Source: Monarcha castaneiventris obscurior (Eukaryota > Chordata > Aves > Passeriformes > Monarchidae). From it: a stretch of 64,000 bases of DNA. Within the stretch, counting starts at the first letter, position 1. Each line of letters starts with the position of its first letter. Positions 38,046-51,500 of the stretch are shown here, piece after piece. Location: NCBI GenBank assembly GCA_026261815.1, contig JAMPIT010000350.1, positions 2,976,001-3,040,000 on the forward strand. The letters run 5' to 3'. Position numbers and translations under genes: made by a program. The notes beneath the pieces are model-generated. The model was not told the DNA's origin and searched no databases. It saw only the letters and a program-made list of their open reading frames with translations.

Positions 38046-41000
38046 CGCAAACACTAATTCCTGTGGGAATAGCAAAATATATGAGGGAGGGAAGAGGAGA
38101 GAAAGGGAGGGGAGAAGCTAAAGTATATTTATTATCCTGCTGTTGCTGTTAATACTTTAATGTTCTACAATTATTCAGCAAGCATTCATCTGCAAGAAAA
38201 AGCCCCTGACAACAGAGCTCTTGGACTTTTACCACAAATCAGTTTTCCAGCTGGGTAAGAATCCCCATCCTCAATTTTGTCCAGTGAAAACAGGGAAAAA
38301 CATCTCAGTAAGGAGTAAGTGTTCAAGCTGGATTTCTCCAAGTTTTCACCAGGCTACATTTTCTTATGGACCTTTGATAAACAGCCTCTGCTCTTCTAGT
38401 CAGAGCTCTTTCAGGTTTTTGTTTTGCTTTGGACACCAGCATGGTGTAACTGCTGTAGGACTGCCAAAACCTGAATCGATGCACCACACTGTCATGACTG
38501 AGCAAGTTTTACCTCCTGACACTGCTTACAGATGACGTCCAAACTATTTCTAGCAGATAGCAATGCCATTTTTTAGGGACTAGTTATCAATTCTTGCACA
38601 GTGCTGGGAGCAGATAGTTGAGGATCACTTAGCACATCAGTGCTGGGCAGGGAACAGCCCCTTCTCCTGACTCCTACTCTGCTCCCCCGCCTTGAAGCAC
38701 AGACCTGTTTAGCTGCTCCTAGAAAATTCCTTTCCAACAAAAACAATTGTTTTTAAAAGAAATCAAAACCTTCCTCACTTCATAATTCTTAACACTTCAG
38801 TAGGGCTCTAAGGCATCAGGGTGGCAAAAGACTAAAATCACTAAAATCACACAGTCCTGATTAGCTTCACTGCACCCAACACTTGCTAGCAGGGCTAGGA
38901 CCTTTAAATGCTGGCTGAAACCCAGAAGTTCTCTATGTAGACGAAGAAATCAGTATGTGTAGATTCTAGAAGAAAAAGTGAAAAGCCACGAGCACAGGGA
39001 TGTTCTGCTTGGGGGCAGGAGCTGGTTTCACCAAATAACACCCAGCTCCTGCCCAGGGGTAGCTGCTGCTGCTGCTCAGTGCTTTACTTCTTGCTCCAAA
39101 GACTGCTTCTTGCCTAATTTTCTCCAGACTATCTTCAAGTAAACAGTATCAAAATTTGTTTGAGGGCTTGCGGGCTGTTAATTTAATCAGTACTGAGTGA
39201 GGGAAAAGTATGTGCTTTTTTCATCTTAAAACAGTGCATTTGTGAATATCACATCAAATTCTCATAAAATGGGAGACAATTAAACATCTTATGATAAAAA
39301 AATACCAAAACCCTAAATTTCCATTTTTTCTTCAGTAAGAATATATGAGAAAAATTCTTTTCTCTGTTTTCACAGCCTTTTGTATGAAAATTTAATTAAT
39401 GGTCATAAATCCCTAGAAATACTTTCTCCAAAGCATCTTTTAAGTGTCTTCACTTCTTACTCAGTTTATTTATTGCATGGAGATTTATCCAAGGTGGAGT
39501 CAATAACACTGCAGCTACCCACTCATCTAATCTCCTGCTCAGGCACACTCAGCAGAGCGTGCCAGAATTTGGTTAGTCAATTCCAGTTGCAGCAAGCCTG
39601 GCCTATCCCAGCATGACAAAAACTGAGTAAAATCTTCCCTGCAATCACTCCTGCAGCACCAGAGGAAAAGGCAGGATGTCCTTCTCTCCTGCGATTTTTC
39701 CTTTTTTTTTTTTCACCTGAATTCACAAAGAATTATTATTTAATACTAAGAATGGGAAAGTAAACCTGTTTTGATCATGTCAGACCCAGTGGGCTGTGTA
39801 CTAGTGAAAGACAGCAAACAAGACTTTGTAACCCAAGGAGTTTGTAACCTGAGGGAGACAGTTAATAAAACAAACAAGGGATAAAGCAGATAGATGTGGA
39901 AAACAAATTATGACCACAGCTGCTTTGAAGTGACTGGCTACTCATTATTGTTGATCTAGTCCTTTTCTCCAGCTGCTAAGCTGCATTAACATGGCTAAAA
40001 ATACCTTTTCCACTTTTTTTGGCTCTCCTTATTGCTTTCCCTTTTAAGAAAACATTACTAATTACCAAAGGAGTAGCATATAGCACAGTAAGTGGGGCAC
40101 AAGCCATATTATGAAAGCACTAGTGAAAATGTTAACATTTTTTGAACTCCTGACTTAGGGAGCATATATTTTCTAAACTGGCGTATGTTCCAACAGTTTC
40201 TGTGTTTTACTGTTTCCTCCTTCTTTATTCTCCTGGGTATCTTGTAGGAGCTGCTTGAGTCATATCCCACATAGACTATGGAGAGCTTCAACTACCGAGG
40301 CTTCATCTCCAAGATCCTGTGAAGCAGGGAGTGTTCTTAATTAATTCCTCAGACACGCAGCAGACAGAAACTGGCACCTTTACCTACTGTCTACTGCTCC
40401 CTTCCACTTCCAGGCATGAACGGCCCAGGTCCAAGCTGGCAGGCTTTCCCAGCTGAAGCATTTCCCCCAAAATGAGCCACACTGAAAATGACAGGACTCG
40501 GCTGCACAGAGTTCTGGCAAGAATAGCCTCTAAACGACAGAAAAAGCCCAACAGTTTTCAGCAAGGAGACATGTCAGCTCCTGAGGCTTGCACCTTCTTG
40601 CAGAGAGTGAGCTAAGCACTTCAGGAATAAAATGAAGTCAAAGCAATAGCAGGTTTGCACAGCTGGTACCCTCAAGGAGAGCATGTGCCAATCTCACACC
40701 AGACCAGCACTAGTAAATCAGCTTCCCAAGAGCAAGTGTTGCACAGAAGAGAGGCAGAGGTGCATAAAACTGTGGGCTTGGGGCTAAGGCTCCACATTTA
40801 ATCCATACCATGCCCACAGACACACAACCCCACACACAGACAAATTGTTCCTCAACAGGGATCAACTTCATTCACTTTCCAGTAGGATAGACAGATTTAT
40901 TCGCTTGGCCAACAGGACAGGAGCTGTACATCAGCAAGCATATCATTTTGAAAGAAATGGATTTCTTTCCCCAGCTGCTGAATAGCATTTTATTCCTTAA

Positions 41001-42085
41001 AGAGGCAAAATTAACAAGCACTATTCATGAACATGATACAGCCTGATTTGATCAATGTTTTCTCTCTTTATTAAGATGTTTGTTAATTATTCATTCCATA
41101 ATTTTCCTAAAATGCTTGCTAAATATATTAAAAAGTATGCATCTTTATACATTCAATTACAGGCAGAAAATTTCTATTGCTTGATTGGGGAGTCATGATG
41201 CCAACAGCTCTCATAGCTTGCCATCTTTGAAGGCAGAATCATACTTAAAACTTAGTATAACTAGGCTTTTCATCTGAAACTGTAATTACTTTCCACTTCA
41301 GAACTACACAATGAAGCATCTTCCTATACTTTAGCCTCCCGGAGCACAGTCAGCTTGCAAAAATCGGACAAAGAACATTATTGATTTTCTCAAAGGAGTA
41401 AGATATTTGCCAACTGCCATGAAGAAACTGTAACTATTCATGTGTAGCAAAAGTAGATGCAGTGTGAGAAACAACAATGCTGTGTCCATATTCCAGAAAA
41501 TCACTGCAGCTGAATGAAACCTGTTTATCACAAGTCAAGCAACACAAAAAACTAGAACAGCCTCTAGGAAATTAGTAACGTACATCTGAAGAAAAGGATA
41601 ACCAAGGTTTTGTTTGTGGTAATGAGGAGAAGGAACAAACCTCAATGTAAATACTTGCTATTTAAAAAAGAGTTCAGCAGAAAAAGGTTAAAGTGAGATT
41701 TGACACACAAAAAAAATAATCTCATTGCCTGCAAATTATAAACATGACCCAAGTATTCAGAGAGAAAAATGGTATCAGCACTGCAGCTGAAATTGCAACT
41801 CACTTGATACACATAATAAAGAGTCTGAAATTCCAAAAGGCTTCCGTACATTGTATGTATTTATACACACACAAACATATTCATGCTTTCTCAGTATCCT
41901 TCCACACCAAGTTATTACAACCACATCAGAGCAAGGGAGTAAGAAAAGACAAGCAAACGAAAAATGCCTTTAAAGAGCCATTCATCACAACACTGCTTAT
42001 TAAAGAAAGGAATGAAACAGTTTTAAACAGACTACCATTTCAATCCCTCAACCAGTAGCTTGATTGAAACAACAAAAACCCTTAC

Positions 42086-42142
42086 CTGTGCGTTCTTATT
42101 CCTGGCTTCTCTCCTTGCTGCTTTTTCTTTTAGCCTCTTCTC
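42086..42142 (-). CDS. DDX10: DDX10 short internal exon (part 3 of 4)
   Basis: Seen: a 57-nt exon (19 codons, phase 0 at both ends) bounded by GTTTGTTTCAG on the acceptor side and GTAAGGG on the donor side. It encodes EKRLKEKAARREARNKNAQ. Joined to the upstream exon it gives KHR-EKRLKE, which is exactly the order in human DDX10 (KHREKRLKE followed by ARREA). The segment is almost entirely basic and helical, probably an RNA- or ribosome-precursor-contacting or nucleolar-targeting part of the tail (inference). It is isolated between a 35.1-kb and a 13.9-kb intron, and only the conserved peptide and the phase match expose it. Confidence 0.9.
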
Positions 42143-44547
42143 CTGAAACAAACAAGATGTATGGTTTTAAAGCAAACTCCTGTGGTTTTTTTTTTCTTTT
42201 AGTATTTTAAGATTAATGTTGAGCCATCTAGGTATTTTTAATGCATACGCGTTAGACTGGTGGTATTCACCCTACATGTTACTGATGAAAACGATAAATG
42301 AAATGAGATCTAAATGAGATACTATTCTTTCTTCTTGCTCTTAAAGGAAATCATAAAACTACAAGAATGATTCAAGCTCGTATTTTATCTTTATCAAGAC
42401 TTGTTACTCCTAAAGGAATAATGCAGGATGAGTAATTTAACAGAGTTAGTATTTGTCTGTAAAATAAGGTAGTTAAAATGGCACTCAGAGATCCAATTTT
42501 TCTTGTTTCTCAGTGACTTAAAATGAAATCAAATCCACTTAACAAACTAAAATGAAAATTTTCCTCACTTCAGAATTGCTAAAGTAACTGGGGAGTGAAA
42601 GCTAAAACATCTTCCCCCTTTCATATCTCCATTACTAACAATCACTTTACAAAAGCATTTGCTTAGTAATTGCATTGATTCAGAAACCATAAAAAAGTTC
42701 TTTTCACCAAAGAGATTCTGCTACAGGAAAATGACCTAAATGCAGAGCTAAAACTCATCCAAAGCTGCCTGATGGATCTGTCAGCATACTGAAGTGCCCA
42801 AGATATTTAATTCAAATTACATTTATTGCTGCTTCTTTTGTTTATTCTTACACCAACTGAAGTATTATCTCTAATTTAGACTGTCAGGTCCTTGCAATTG
42901 AACATCCTTTAAATTCTTTACTTCATGAGGAAAGGACAGGAATTCAAGTGAGAGCACATCCTCTAGAAAAGCACACGGCCCCCTCTCCTTGTCTAAGTGA
43001 TGCTGATGACATTGGTATTGAAACTCTTTTATGCTAGCATAAAAATGTTTCTGAAATACAACTGAGCAATATAGGCCATCCTGGCATCAGCACATTTAGA
43101 GTCGAGACCACATAAAAAGAGACATTAACATCAGTCCAGGGTCAGCACTTCAGCACCCAGAAGTTACATCTCAGCTCACTTATGGGAGCAAGGAGAAAGC
43201 TACAGCTTCAGCACTCCCGGTGCCATTTCATCACAATGATGCTGCTAAAACATATTGGTAGGTATCACACAAAGTTGTTTGGAAAAGCAGCGTTTGACTG
43301 CAGACACGGGAAAAGGAGAACACAGCCACCAAGACTGTTCAAAATCTCTGTCTAAATTCAGGGGGTTTCTATTCTCCCAATTGCCCAAACTACAGAAGTG
43401 TTAGCTTATTTTCAAAGTCCCTTTCTGTGTCAGCCAACCTCTTCACTCCAAATCAAAATGAAACAATTCCCCAATGCTTTGTGCAAAGTTGCCTGATTCA
43501 AACACTTCAATATACTCTGAGTTACATGCCAGGGCCTTTAATGCATGCTGTGAAACAAAACAAACAAACAAAAAACCACCACTGTAGACAGATACAACAC
43601 AGCTGTCTTATTATTTCATTTTTTTTTAAAGTATGAAAAAGAAAAAAAAAATCCTTTAAGGCCACAAGGGCATCATATGGGACTACAAAAGCCACCAGGT
43701 CCAAGTACTGTCTGGTCCACATGCAGTTTCTCCAACAAAGTATACCTATGCATCATGGCCATAACATGACCATCCATGTTAGAACTCCTTCTCTCCCAAG
43801 TCAAATTTAAATTAATTTCTGCTCACTTTTACTTATGCTTTTCTAATTATTTATTTAAGTTTTCCATTTCCTCCATGTTAAGTGGTTTAGCTGCACATTC
43901 TCCACTCTTTGGGGTAACCATTGGGGTTCTCTCATTTTTCTACTAAAAAAACTTCACCTCTGCAAAACTGACAGAGAACAGAGCTAAGAAGTAATACACC
44001 AGATGTTACTAAGCAGCTTTTGACTTGGACAGTCCAGAAAATTTTGGACAGAAAAATTCTATGGTGTATGAAATGTCAGTGTTTTAACTACAGCTACAGG
44101 CATAAGCAAATACTGCAGCAAAATTCCTGCTCAAGGGATTTATAGCTGAGCACTGAGAAGACAGCTATGAAAGCAGAAGATTGACATAAGGACACAGAAG
44201 AGGAGTACACAGACAGCATAATATACCTTAGTCTCCAAAGAACAGTAAAGACACAAAAAGATTCTAAAGTTAATAGGTCCAGAGACTGAAATAAGGAACT
44301 CAAGAGAAAAACAAGACAGAGAAGCAATCACCAGAAGATGCTGTCAAGACCTCCTTTTTTTTTTTTCCCAGGCAGGGGAGAAAGAGGGTTTGGATCCTTG
44401 TCAATGAAAAACAAAAACAGATTTTGCAGAGGGTGCATGTGTGTTGGCACTGAGCTGTAGTTATGAGTGCGTTTCAGAAGCCAATGTCCTAATCAGGCCT
44501 GCTTCTGCTGTTTCACACGAACATACTCCAAACAACACTGGGCATTC

Positions 44548-44810
44548 ACAGGGTCACAGGATCATTCCATCTGGAAAGAACATCAGGGAGTCTCTGGTCC
44601 AACCTCCTGCTCACAGAAGAGTCAGCCCTGAGGTGAGGTCATGCTGAACAAGGCCTCATCCAGCCATGTCAAAATCCCAAGGCTGGAGCCTGCACATCAT
44701 CTCTGGTCAGCCTGTGCCACAACCTGACTGTCCTCACACAGAAAAACTTCCCCACACATCCATGCCGAATCTCTTGTTTTAACTTATAGCCATTGTCAGA
44801 GGTTTCGGTC
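44548..44810 (-). mobile_element. CR1-like LINE 3' fragment, minus strand
   Basis: Read on the plus strand it carries reverse-complement CR1 3'-end features: a TCACAGGATCATTCC tail, GGTCCAACCTCCTGCTC, CCATGTCAAAATCCCAAGG, CAGCCTGTGCCACAACCTGAC, TCACACAGAAAAACTTCC, and CTCTTGTTTTAACTTATAGCC at the far end. It belongs to a CR1 subfamily different from the plus-strand copies in this window. It lies in the same direction as DDX10. Confidence 0.7.
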
Positions 44811-47299
44811 CATTTAATTTTTGACACGTTAATTTCTTAATCAGAACACTCAAGTGAAAAGCCATGTAGAAATTTCAGTGTATTCCACAGATGTATTTAC
44901 AAACCAGGTTCTCTTCTGATAAAAATATATAAATACAACTCACTATACATCCAATTTCCACAAACCCACACTGGCTAGTATTATATTCCTTTCATTGAGT
45001 TTTTCATTAATGGTATTACACAGCTCAGAGACCTTCTTGGTCAACTTTTAAAATTTACTGCAAATTATCTTTTTTTCCTCCACACTTACACAGCTACTTA
45101 AAAAGCATGGTTATAACCTCATTAATCAAAGACATGAAAATTTTTAGTCATCATCGTGTAATACAGCTAAATCACTTGGCTTTAAAGAAGAGTTACAAAC
45201 CTTCTACCTTTTCTGCACTAGAACTGACAACCGAACCAGCTCTGCCTAAAAGGAGCCCAAACCATGGATAAAGCCATGTCTAATATATGGAAGAACTACT
45301 CGCTGCTCTTAACCATGAAGTTAAGAAGTCTGCCACTGTCTTCTTTTCACATTTAATTTCCCCCTCCTTCTACCATTGTGTTTTAAAACAAAAACTCATA
45401 CCCCGTTTAATTCTTACAACTTAAATAAATATTCTAACATTCACATTCCCTGTTCTCAACTTGAGACAAAAAATAATGGCAGCTCTCTCTAGCTGGTGAG
45501 GTCAGGAATGTGTGAAAGACACACAAATACCGAGCTTAAACCCCAAGTTATTAGTTATAGAAAAATTAAGTCCAGCAATTTTGAGAGTTATTCCCTCCCA
45601 AAGGAAATCTCCTCTTCCTTGGACTCTCTCCTTTCTACATTTAAGAGTTAATTTTACATTGTCCCGAGGGTTTACTGCAATATAAAAAAAATACAGCATT
45701 TATTTCTATGTATTATGAATAGTTTTGTTTCATACAGTAATTTTTCTTTTAGCTTTTTAATTCGTAAAAAAATTTGTACAATGAAAGTCCCCTTTCTTTC
45801 TTTTAAAGAATTTATGCATAGGTCAGATTTACATTAGATAAATTCTTTTAGCTGGTGATAGGCTGCAGTTTTTCCTCCCTAAAATTTCACTGACCTCTTC
45901 TATTTGCTTACCTGAAGGCAAATAAAATTTCACTCAACACAACTAATGCATATTACGGCATATTTAGCTCTAAGAGCATTAAAAAAGCCTGTGGCAAATC
46001 TATTTCCTGTAAAAATTTCATGCTCATCTGAGTCCTCTGAAGTCTTCTTATTTAAATACCCAGGAACTCCCTCAGGTTTTGATCCATCATTTTAACACTA
46101 GATTTTTAATAACTATTCCCTTACATACTGATGCCACCATTTGGAGCTACCAACCTATTCTATTTAACAGCTGAGGTAATGGTCTAACACACAACAGCTC
46201 TTTACAGGCGACCAAGATCTGGAACAAATCACTCCATTGCCTGGAAAAATCTGGCTGTCATTTGCAAACACATGTTGGTCAATACTGGCACCTGACACCA
46301 TGTCTTGGTATCCGACTGTCTCTTGTTATTTTAGTGGGACACAGCAAAGGTCACTCAGTTGTGCTGCAGCAAACACACAAAGAGCCATTCAAAAGTTCAG
46401 AGCAGCTCTCACACATTAGCACTGCCATAGTCAAGAGCTGGTTCCCACCCAAATTTTAAACTGACTTAGTAAACATGTTTCTCACATTTGTCTTCTCCAG
46501 GATTTCACACCAATCTTGAATTGTTTACATGCTCATGGCCGTTGCTACATTTACATTGCTACGTAGCTTAATATTTCTCATTACAGAGATTAGCAACCCA
46601 TCCACATGCAAGCATTTCTCCAACCACCAAAACAAACCAACATTCCTAACTCAAAGACAACACTGAATCAACTTATTAGTATGTCTTTGAATATTATTTT
46701 TAAAAATTTTATCTGGAAATTAAATATGAAATTGATTACTATTAAATAAACAAATCTTAATACCTTCAGGAAAAAGGCAAAAACTTTTTTATTGTTTTGT
46801 GTTTGTTTTGATGGTTTTTTTTAAATCTCAGTGTTTGGTTTTGGAAACCTATTAAATAATCTCTTCAAGCAACAGACTATATAAGCATAATTATGTTAGC
46901 CTCATCTGTAAAGCTGATGTTTACTGTAAAGGCAGGGAAACTGAAACACCTAGTAATCACCGATTTAAGGCAACATACAGTAGGCATCAAAGGCATGTGA
47001 AAAACAGCACAGGGACAATCTTAAACATTAAACAAGCACTGGGAAAAGTCTTAGAGACAGTGCAAAAAAGGCATTCTCATTAAAAAGAAGGGAACAGAAG
47101 CTAGCAGACACTGACCCTTAAAAACTACCTTCTTGGAACAAAACCAACACAGGAAACGAGTGGACAAAGCTCAAAATGATTCTTTTCCCACTTAGACCTG
47201 AACACACCAAGTATGTTTTAAGGATAGAAAAGTTTTTCTAAAATTTTTAAGTAAGTTGGTTTAAACGTATGTATATGGATGAGAGTCTGGTCATGAGCT

Positions 47300-47745
47300 G
47301 TCAGTGTGCACCCACAGCCCAGAAAGGCAAACGTGTCCTGGGCTGCATCCAAAGCAGCGTGGGCAGCAGGGCCAGGGAGGGGATTCTGCCCCTCTGCTCT
47401 GCTCTGCTCTGCTGAGACCCCACCTGCAGGGCTGCATCCAGCTCTGGGCTCCCAGCACAGGGAGGACACAGAACTGCTGGAGCGAGTACAGAGGAGGGAC
47501 ACCAGGATGTATAGAGGGCTGGAGCAAAGCTCTCCTATGAAGACAGGCTGAGAGAGTTGGGGCTGTTCAGCCTGGAGAAGAGAAGGCTCTGGCGAGACCT
47601 CAGTGTCGCCTTCCAGTAAGTCAGCTGGAAAGGAACTTTTAACAATGGCATGCAGTGGGCAGGACAAGGAGTAAAGGTTTTAAACTGAAGGAGAGTAGGT
47701 TCAGACTAAATATTAAAAAGAAATTCTTTTCTGTGAGAGTGATGA
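47300..47745 (+). mobile_element. CR1 LINE fragment lacking its 3' end
   Basis: It is nearly collinear with the CR1 at 20838: GCCCAGAAAGGCAAACG, CTGGGCTGCATCCAAAGC, CTGGGCTCCCAGCACAGG, GGCTGAGAGAGTTGGGG, TTCAGCCTGGAGAAG, then AAAGAAATTCTTTTCTGTGAGAGTGATGA. It stops there. The last roughly 180 bp and the ATTCTATGAT tail are absent. A later deletion or rearrangement is the simplest explanation. Confidence 0.88.
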
Positions 47746-48398
47746 GACTGAACCTACATGTACAAAAATACATACAGTGAGAGATAAAGATAATACTAAT
47801 TCCAAATACAGCTTCAACAGAATTAGATCATTAATGAAGTTAGCTAACACTGTTTAAAAGTAATATTTCAAGCTGTGAACTAAAACCTTAACAACAAAAC
47901 AAGAGAAGTTACATTGCAAACTATGCTAATATATTCTACAGAAAAGTAGTGGAAAATGGGCAATGATGCCCTTCATCTCATTCTGTGGCTGCTTTAGGTT
48001 TTAAAGGGATGATGCCATTTAAGGGTGGAAAATTCATTATCTATAGAGGTCACAGGCCCTTGAGCTGTCTTAATGCAGCCAGCCATAAGCAAACACCCAG
48101 CTCAAACACCAGATCTGAGAGAAGGCAGAAGAATCTCACACGTATCTGTGCCTGCTCATGCAGGCACCCAGCAGTACCCAGATCCTCAACAAGCAAAGGC
48201 TGCAGCTCCTGTCAGAAGCTGCAAGGTTGCCTCACAGAGCCAAGACAGATACAGGTCAGCATTTTGGGCAGTTGTCCCTGTACATCCTCCAGCAGGACTA
48301 ACAGCCTGGCATGGAAGCTCCTTTACAGCACTAGGTCATGCCTGAACTACTTCAGCCTCCACCCACAGCTGCATTTTCCTGGCATACATCTGATCAGT

Positions 48399-48544
48399 GT
48401 GTACACGAACCAGTTGGTCAGACCCTAGTGCTAGTAACACCAAGGCTGTGGGTTCAATTGTCATACAGGCCATTCACTGCAGAGTTGGATTCAATAGTCC
48501 TTGTGGGTCCCTTTCAACTCAGAATATTCTGTCATCTGTCATCT
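48399..48544 (+). mobile_element. SINE with tRNA-Ile-like head and CR1-like tail
   Basis: The head (48399-48472) follows a tRNA-Ile pattern: CAGTTGGTCAGA, GTGCTAGTAACACCAAGG, then a degraded pol III B box GGTTCAATTGT at 48451-48461, ending ACAGGCCA. The tail reads GAGTTGGATTCAATAGTCC, TTGTGGGTCCCTTTCAACTC and AGAATATTCTGTCATCTGTC, like the 3' end of a CR1 subfamily. tRNA-headed, CR1-tailed SINEs are known from songbirds, where CR1 machinery copies them. The anticodon position and A box are mutated, so it is not a tRNA gene. Confidence 0.75.
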
Positions 48545-51500
48545 CATTTTCTTATTTTTCACATCAATAAGATGAGGTCAAGAACTCTGATTTTCTGCAA
48601 GACTCTCAGAAAACATCCGAGGACACTTGAAGCTCTAAGTGTGGCCCATTCAGCTGTTGAAGGGAAAGATAAACAAGCAAGCCCTTGTCTCCACTGGCAC
48701 CACAGGGAGACCAGATGGATGCTGCTGCTAAGGCTGAAATGGGATGCTTGTCAATCTGCTTCTCAGCGTCCATCCCCCTTATCTTAATAGCTCTGCATCC
48801 AGAGCGTAACAGCAGCATTGCCTGAGCACAAAAGCTACGGAAGGGCTCGGATAGGCTTTCTAACAAAGTCATACTCTCTGATTTATTTTACACGTCTCTC
48901 CACCTATACTTTTCCTTGCCATTCAGCTGAGCACTCCACTCAGCAGTAACCTCCTTCCCTTTATATTTTTCTCCTACGCTGGCATACTCTTTACAAGAGA
49001 GAATTTTATCATTCTCACCCAGCACCACATTAAACCTACTGTACACATGGTAATCTGACAAATTCCACCTCAAAGTGCAGGACTATTCAGGTGCTTTATT
49101 TAATAAAGAGCATAATCCTGCACTGCAATTTCTTACCCCTTCAAATTATTTCCTTGGAAATATGATGCAACCTTTCTTCAGAATTAGTCTAATGACTGAT
49201 TTCAAAAAAAATACTGTTTTTCATGGGACCATTTATCATATCATTTATCAACCATATTGAATGCCTTGTGTTACATATATTTTTTGTTTTAATTTTTATT
49301 TCTTTATTTATTTATTTTATAAAATAAAGAAAATCCCTGGGGAGTCTTTTCTACTTCCTAAGCATGGTATACAGTATTCAATGATTTAATATACTACAAC
49401 TTTCAGAATTATTTTATGAAACTACAACCAAATGTTTAAATCCTAACTACTCTGTCATCAACAGAAATCACTTGCAAAAGCAGGGAGGCTAGAGTTCCAT
49501 CTGGAATGGGGCTGCCAAAGGAAGGAGTAAGTCACAGGGTGCTCTTCCCAAGAGCTTTCCCAACCCGGCCATGGCTCAGGCAAGGCATGGGGTGAGGACT
49601 GTGGCAGGAGCCAGAGGTCGGAGAGAGATAAAGGCTACAGCATTAGACCAGGAAGCAAACTCCAAGGAATGCAGTGTGGCACGAGATATGTGGGTGGCAG
49701 GGATACCTTGAATGTAAAAATGTCATTTGTAATGATATCCTGTTATGACTGAGACAAAGACAAGAAGAAGAAAAAGTAATAAAGTGAATATGAAATACAC
49801 TAACCCTAATGAGCAGTAAGCAGACAGTAACAAAAGATGTGAACTCCTAAGTCACTGACAGATGAACACTAAAGGAACCCCACAAGCACAACCTTGGGAA
49901 GGTTCACAAAGAACTTTGTAACTGGTAAGAAAAAGAGAAAACAGGTTATCTGTGTTTATCAGCCTCATGGGAAACAGCAAACTTAAAATGGAATATTTGA
50001 AAGGCACTATGAGACTATGCAGAAAGACCAGCACATGGAAAAAGCCAAGGTCAGTGGCTACACAAGGGCCCTATGATGTAGGTATGAAATTAGACATATT
50101 TAGGGTCCACTCTACTATTTAATGTATTGGTGAGTGTGCTTATCAATCAAAGGAGTGAGAGCTTCTTAGTTCTGCTGGTAAACATCAGCCCTTATAAGCC
50201 AAGAAGAAGAAATAAGCTTGTGCTGCCTGTGCTGTGCGTGTTTATGTGAGTGCAGCCTCTCTTGCCTCTGTGGATACTCACAGAGTGAGTCCTGTGTGTG
50301 CCCCTCTGTGCAATACATGTGCAGGGGGCTCGTTCTGCAGCCTGGCACAGCAGCAGGCTTCATCAAAAACACCTGCAGATGAAACCGCCTGAGCTCAAAC
50401 CCAAGGGATTTGGCTTCCCTTACCAGTCTGCAATCTTCCATTTGCAAAAATGAATTTTAATCAGAATCCAATATTCTCTTCATGAAACTGAAAGCTCTTT
50501 ATTTTATGATAGTCTTTACATAAAGTCTGGCACAAAGAATTTTCTCTTTTAGCCTTGGAAACAGTTAATGGAGTAACAGAGAGCAAACACACAAAGGGCG
50601 AAACATCGCAGTGTATCCTCCTCATTAAAACTACACACTGTGCCACTAACAAATGCATTTAGGGCACAGGAGACAAACCAAAGAGAGGCATTCTGTTACA
50701 GTACAGTGTCTAAAATAGTTCTGTATTTTCTACTGAATTAAGAACAGCATAAGCAAAACTTTGAGAACATATAACTCTAAACTTCAAGTGATACAAATCA
50801 AGATCATTTCATTGGCACAAGAGCCACAAAATATCTCCAGATTCCTTCGAGCAACATCAGTATCACTGGAAGATTGTGCAAGGAGTCTCAAAAATACGAA
50901 CTATATATTACATTTAAAATACAGACTTGTGATACAGTGCAGTACCTTCTGAAAGATCCCCCCTGTCACCCGCAGTCTAACTGAGTCATCCCTCTATAAA
51001 TATATTTGTTTAACATCTTCCAGGGAGTTACAGAATTACTGCATCTTGCAGTATCAGACCCCTGAAGGCAGCCTCGGTTTGTTTGCTACTAATACTGCCC
51101 AAATGAAATTATATTTTAAAAAATATTTCTAGCCATCTTCTCACATTGATGATTCAAAATTCACAGCATATCTTACTTGTGGGAAAGAGAGGTAAGAAAT
51201 AAAGCTCCTATTCATTTTTCCTTCAGCACCAATGGGTATTTTTCTGAGCTTGAGTTAGTATAGGGAAAGAGAGGTTATTAAGAAGTGAGATGAATCCCTC
51301 TCTGCCACTATTTTCTTCCTAACAATAGTGCATTTTCAGTTGAAAACTTGAAAAATGGAGTGCCAAAACATGTTCTAAATAGTTTATTCACTTCTCCCTT
51401 TATTGTTGTTTATTACATTTTACACATTTCAAATGGCTTTCATCAAATAGCCATTAAGGCAGAATTCTTTTCACATTATCTTGATCAGGGTTACCATCCT

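Larger units (their letters stand above)
7009..42085 (-). other. DDX10: DDX10 intron, about 35.1 kb
   Basis: The flanking exons are phase-compatible and join human-like peptide blocks without a gap, so no exon appears to be missing inside. The contents are mostly AT-rich unique DNA. Recognisable items are CR1 fragments (20838-21459, 27683-27849), a purine-rich block (13860-14760), microsatellites (17631, 20740, 24109, 28033, 38026), the split LTR and its nested LTR (30019-31765), and an LTR-like fragment (32330-32712). In 7009-13859, 14761-20640, 21460-27680, 28060-30018 and 32713-42085 I see no gene. Every open frame there is short, lacks flanking splice logic and matches nothing I know. Confidence 0.85.

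Noticed and set aside
48399..48472. tRNA-Ile gene
   Set aside because: The A box, anticodon and acceptor stem are degraded, and a CR1-like tail follows. It is a SINE.
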